This document shows, piece by piece, positions 63,541-64,000 of a stretch of DNA of 64,000 bases. The notes below the pieces were generated by a model, which had not been told where the DNA came from, made no database searches, and saw nothing but the letters and a program-made list of their open reading frames with translations. A program made the position numbers and the translations under genes. Source of the DNA: Psychrobacter immobilis (GTDB lineage Bacteria > Pseudomonadota > Gammaproteobacteria > Pseudomonadales > Moraxellaceae). Each line of letters starts with the position of its first letter. Within the stretch, counting starts at the first letter, position 1. Location: the NCBI RefSeq assembly GCF_904846285.1, contig NZ_CAJHAD010000019.1, positions 1-64,000 on the forward strand, written 5' to 3'.

Positions 63541-64000
63541 TTTACATTACTCCTAGATCATATGGGTTTTTCTACTCCAACTAAACTGCTGGCAGGAAGA
63601 TATTTTAAACTGCCCCGACTTTATCAGAGGCTTATTGTTCATTTTGATATAGGAAGTCAGTACTGTAGCAATAATTATTATCAGATCGTTGAGCAGCATA
63701 AGTTGAAAGGCTCAATGTCCAGGCGTAGTAATTGCTTTGACTATACTTTAATAAAAAAATTCTCGTGTGAGGAGCACTGCTCCGCAAGGAAGAATGAGCC
63801 GGTGTATTACCAAGACTATAAAACAAGATTCGAAGCCATTAGCGATATCACTAAATACATTGAACTAGATTATAACCGAACTAGAATTCAAAAGGGTTTA
63901 GGCTGTCGATCGCCAAGGCAGGTGTGGTTTGACTTTTACCGTCAGGCTGCGTAACTAAAATCTCCCAAGTTTAACTGTACGGATTTGACGGCAGGGGTCA
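63541..64000 (+). mobile_element. truncated IS3-family element, 3' part with right end
   Basis: A frame up to 63954 encodes the last third of an IS3-family OrfB: LIVHFDIGSQYCSNNYYQIV (with the second catalytic Asp), KGSMSRRSNCFDYTLIKKFS and YNRTRIQKGLGCRSPRQVWF. The usual A-E-S-F-F, which carries the catalytic Glu, has become I-K-K-F-S, and the first Asp and all of orfA are missing, so it is inactive. The final bases GGATTTGACGGCAGGGGTCA look like the right terminal repeat and match a solitary end at 14132-14151. Confidence 0.85.

Noticed and set aside
56775..64000. Second attachment site (copy of the tRNA 3' end)
   Set aside because: I scanned for the GGGCGCACCA end and did not find a second copy before the window ends.
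1..64000. CRISPR array or Cas genes
   Set aside because: No regularly spaced repeats and no Cas-like proteins were seen.

Overview
The window looks like a piece of the chromosome of a Psychrobacter-like member of the Moraxellaceae (Gammaproteobacteria). The DNA is moderately AT-rich. The gene set points the same way: an FMN/FAD lactate dehydrogenase operon, a Pseudomonas-type methylcitrate cluster with prpB, prpC, acnD, prpF and prpD, a recC-recB-recD operon with unusually long subunits, and many Asn/Ser-rich linkers. The genus is inferred from protein resemblance and is not proved by the sequence.

Left part (1-20 kb). The window opens inside the end of an IS3-like element. Then come ppc (PEP carboxylase) and the lactate operon lldP-dld-lldD, all on the minus strand, with a divergent LysR regulator. 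Next is an HxlR regulator with a hotdog thioesterase and an alpha/beta hydrolase. A pair of half-size DMT-type membrane proteins follows, divergent from a second LysR gene. A lipoprotein, a class C beta-lactamase, a badly decayed IS3 element and two neighbouring single-pass membrane proteins that share a 13-residue C-terminal motif complete this part.

Middle (20-43 kb). A third LysR gene and an Nramp-related transporter without the usual metal-binding residues lie upstream of the propionate (2-methylcitrate) cluster. That cluster is interrupted by a RelE/ParD-like toxin-antitoxin pair on the opposite strand and by an ABC exporter plus a GNAT acetyltransferase. Beyond it are an SDR, a DUF2868/DUF3482 membrane protein-GTPase pair, and a cstA, small CC-tailed protein, ArsA-like ATPase operon. 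A hypothetical gene and a purine phosphoribosyltransferase follow.

Right part (43-64 kb). recC, recB and recD fill 11 kb and carry five exact copies of an 11-mer, all on the same strand. Two hypothetical genes lead to a tRNA-Arg (CCT anticodon) immediately followed by a P4-type tyrosine integrase, the usual left border of a genomic island. The island cargo visible here is a decayed Sel1-repeat gene, a secreted thermonuclease-like lipoprotein, a small lipoprotein, a two-gene unit made of a nucleoid-associated-protein (NdpA/YejK-like) homologue and a multi-pass membrane protein, three small membrane or secreted proteins, and a truncated IS3 transposase at the window edge. The NdpA-like/membrane-protein pair is the best candidate for an undescribed system.

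Metabolically, the window links overflow carbon metabolism: lactate uptake and oxidation to pyruvate, anaplerosis by PEP carboxylase, propionyl-CoA oxidation to pyruvate and succinate, and CstA-type pyruvate or peptide uptake.
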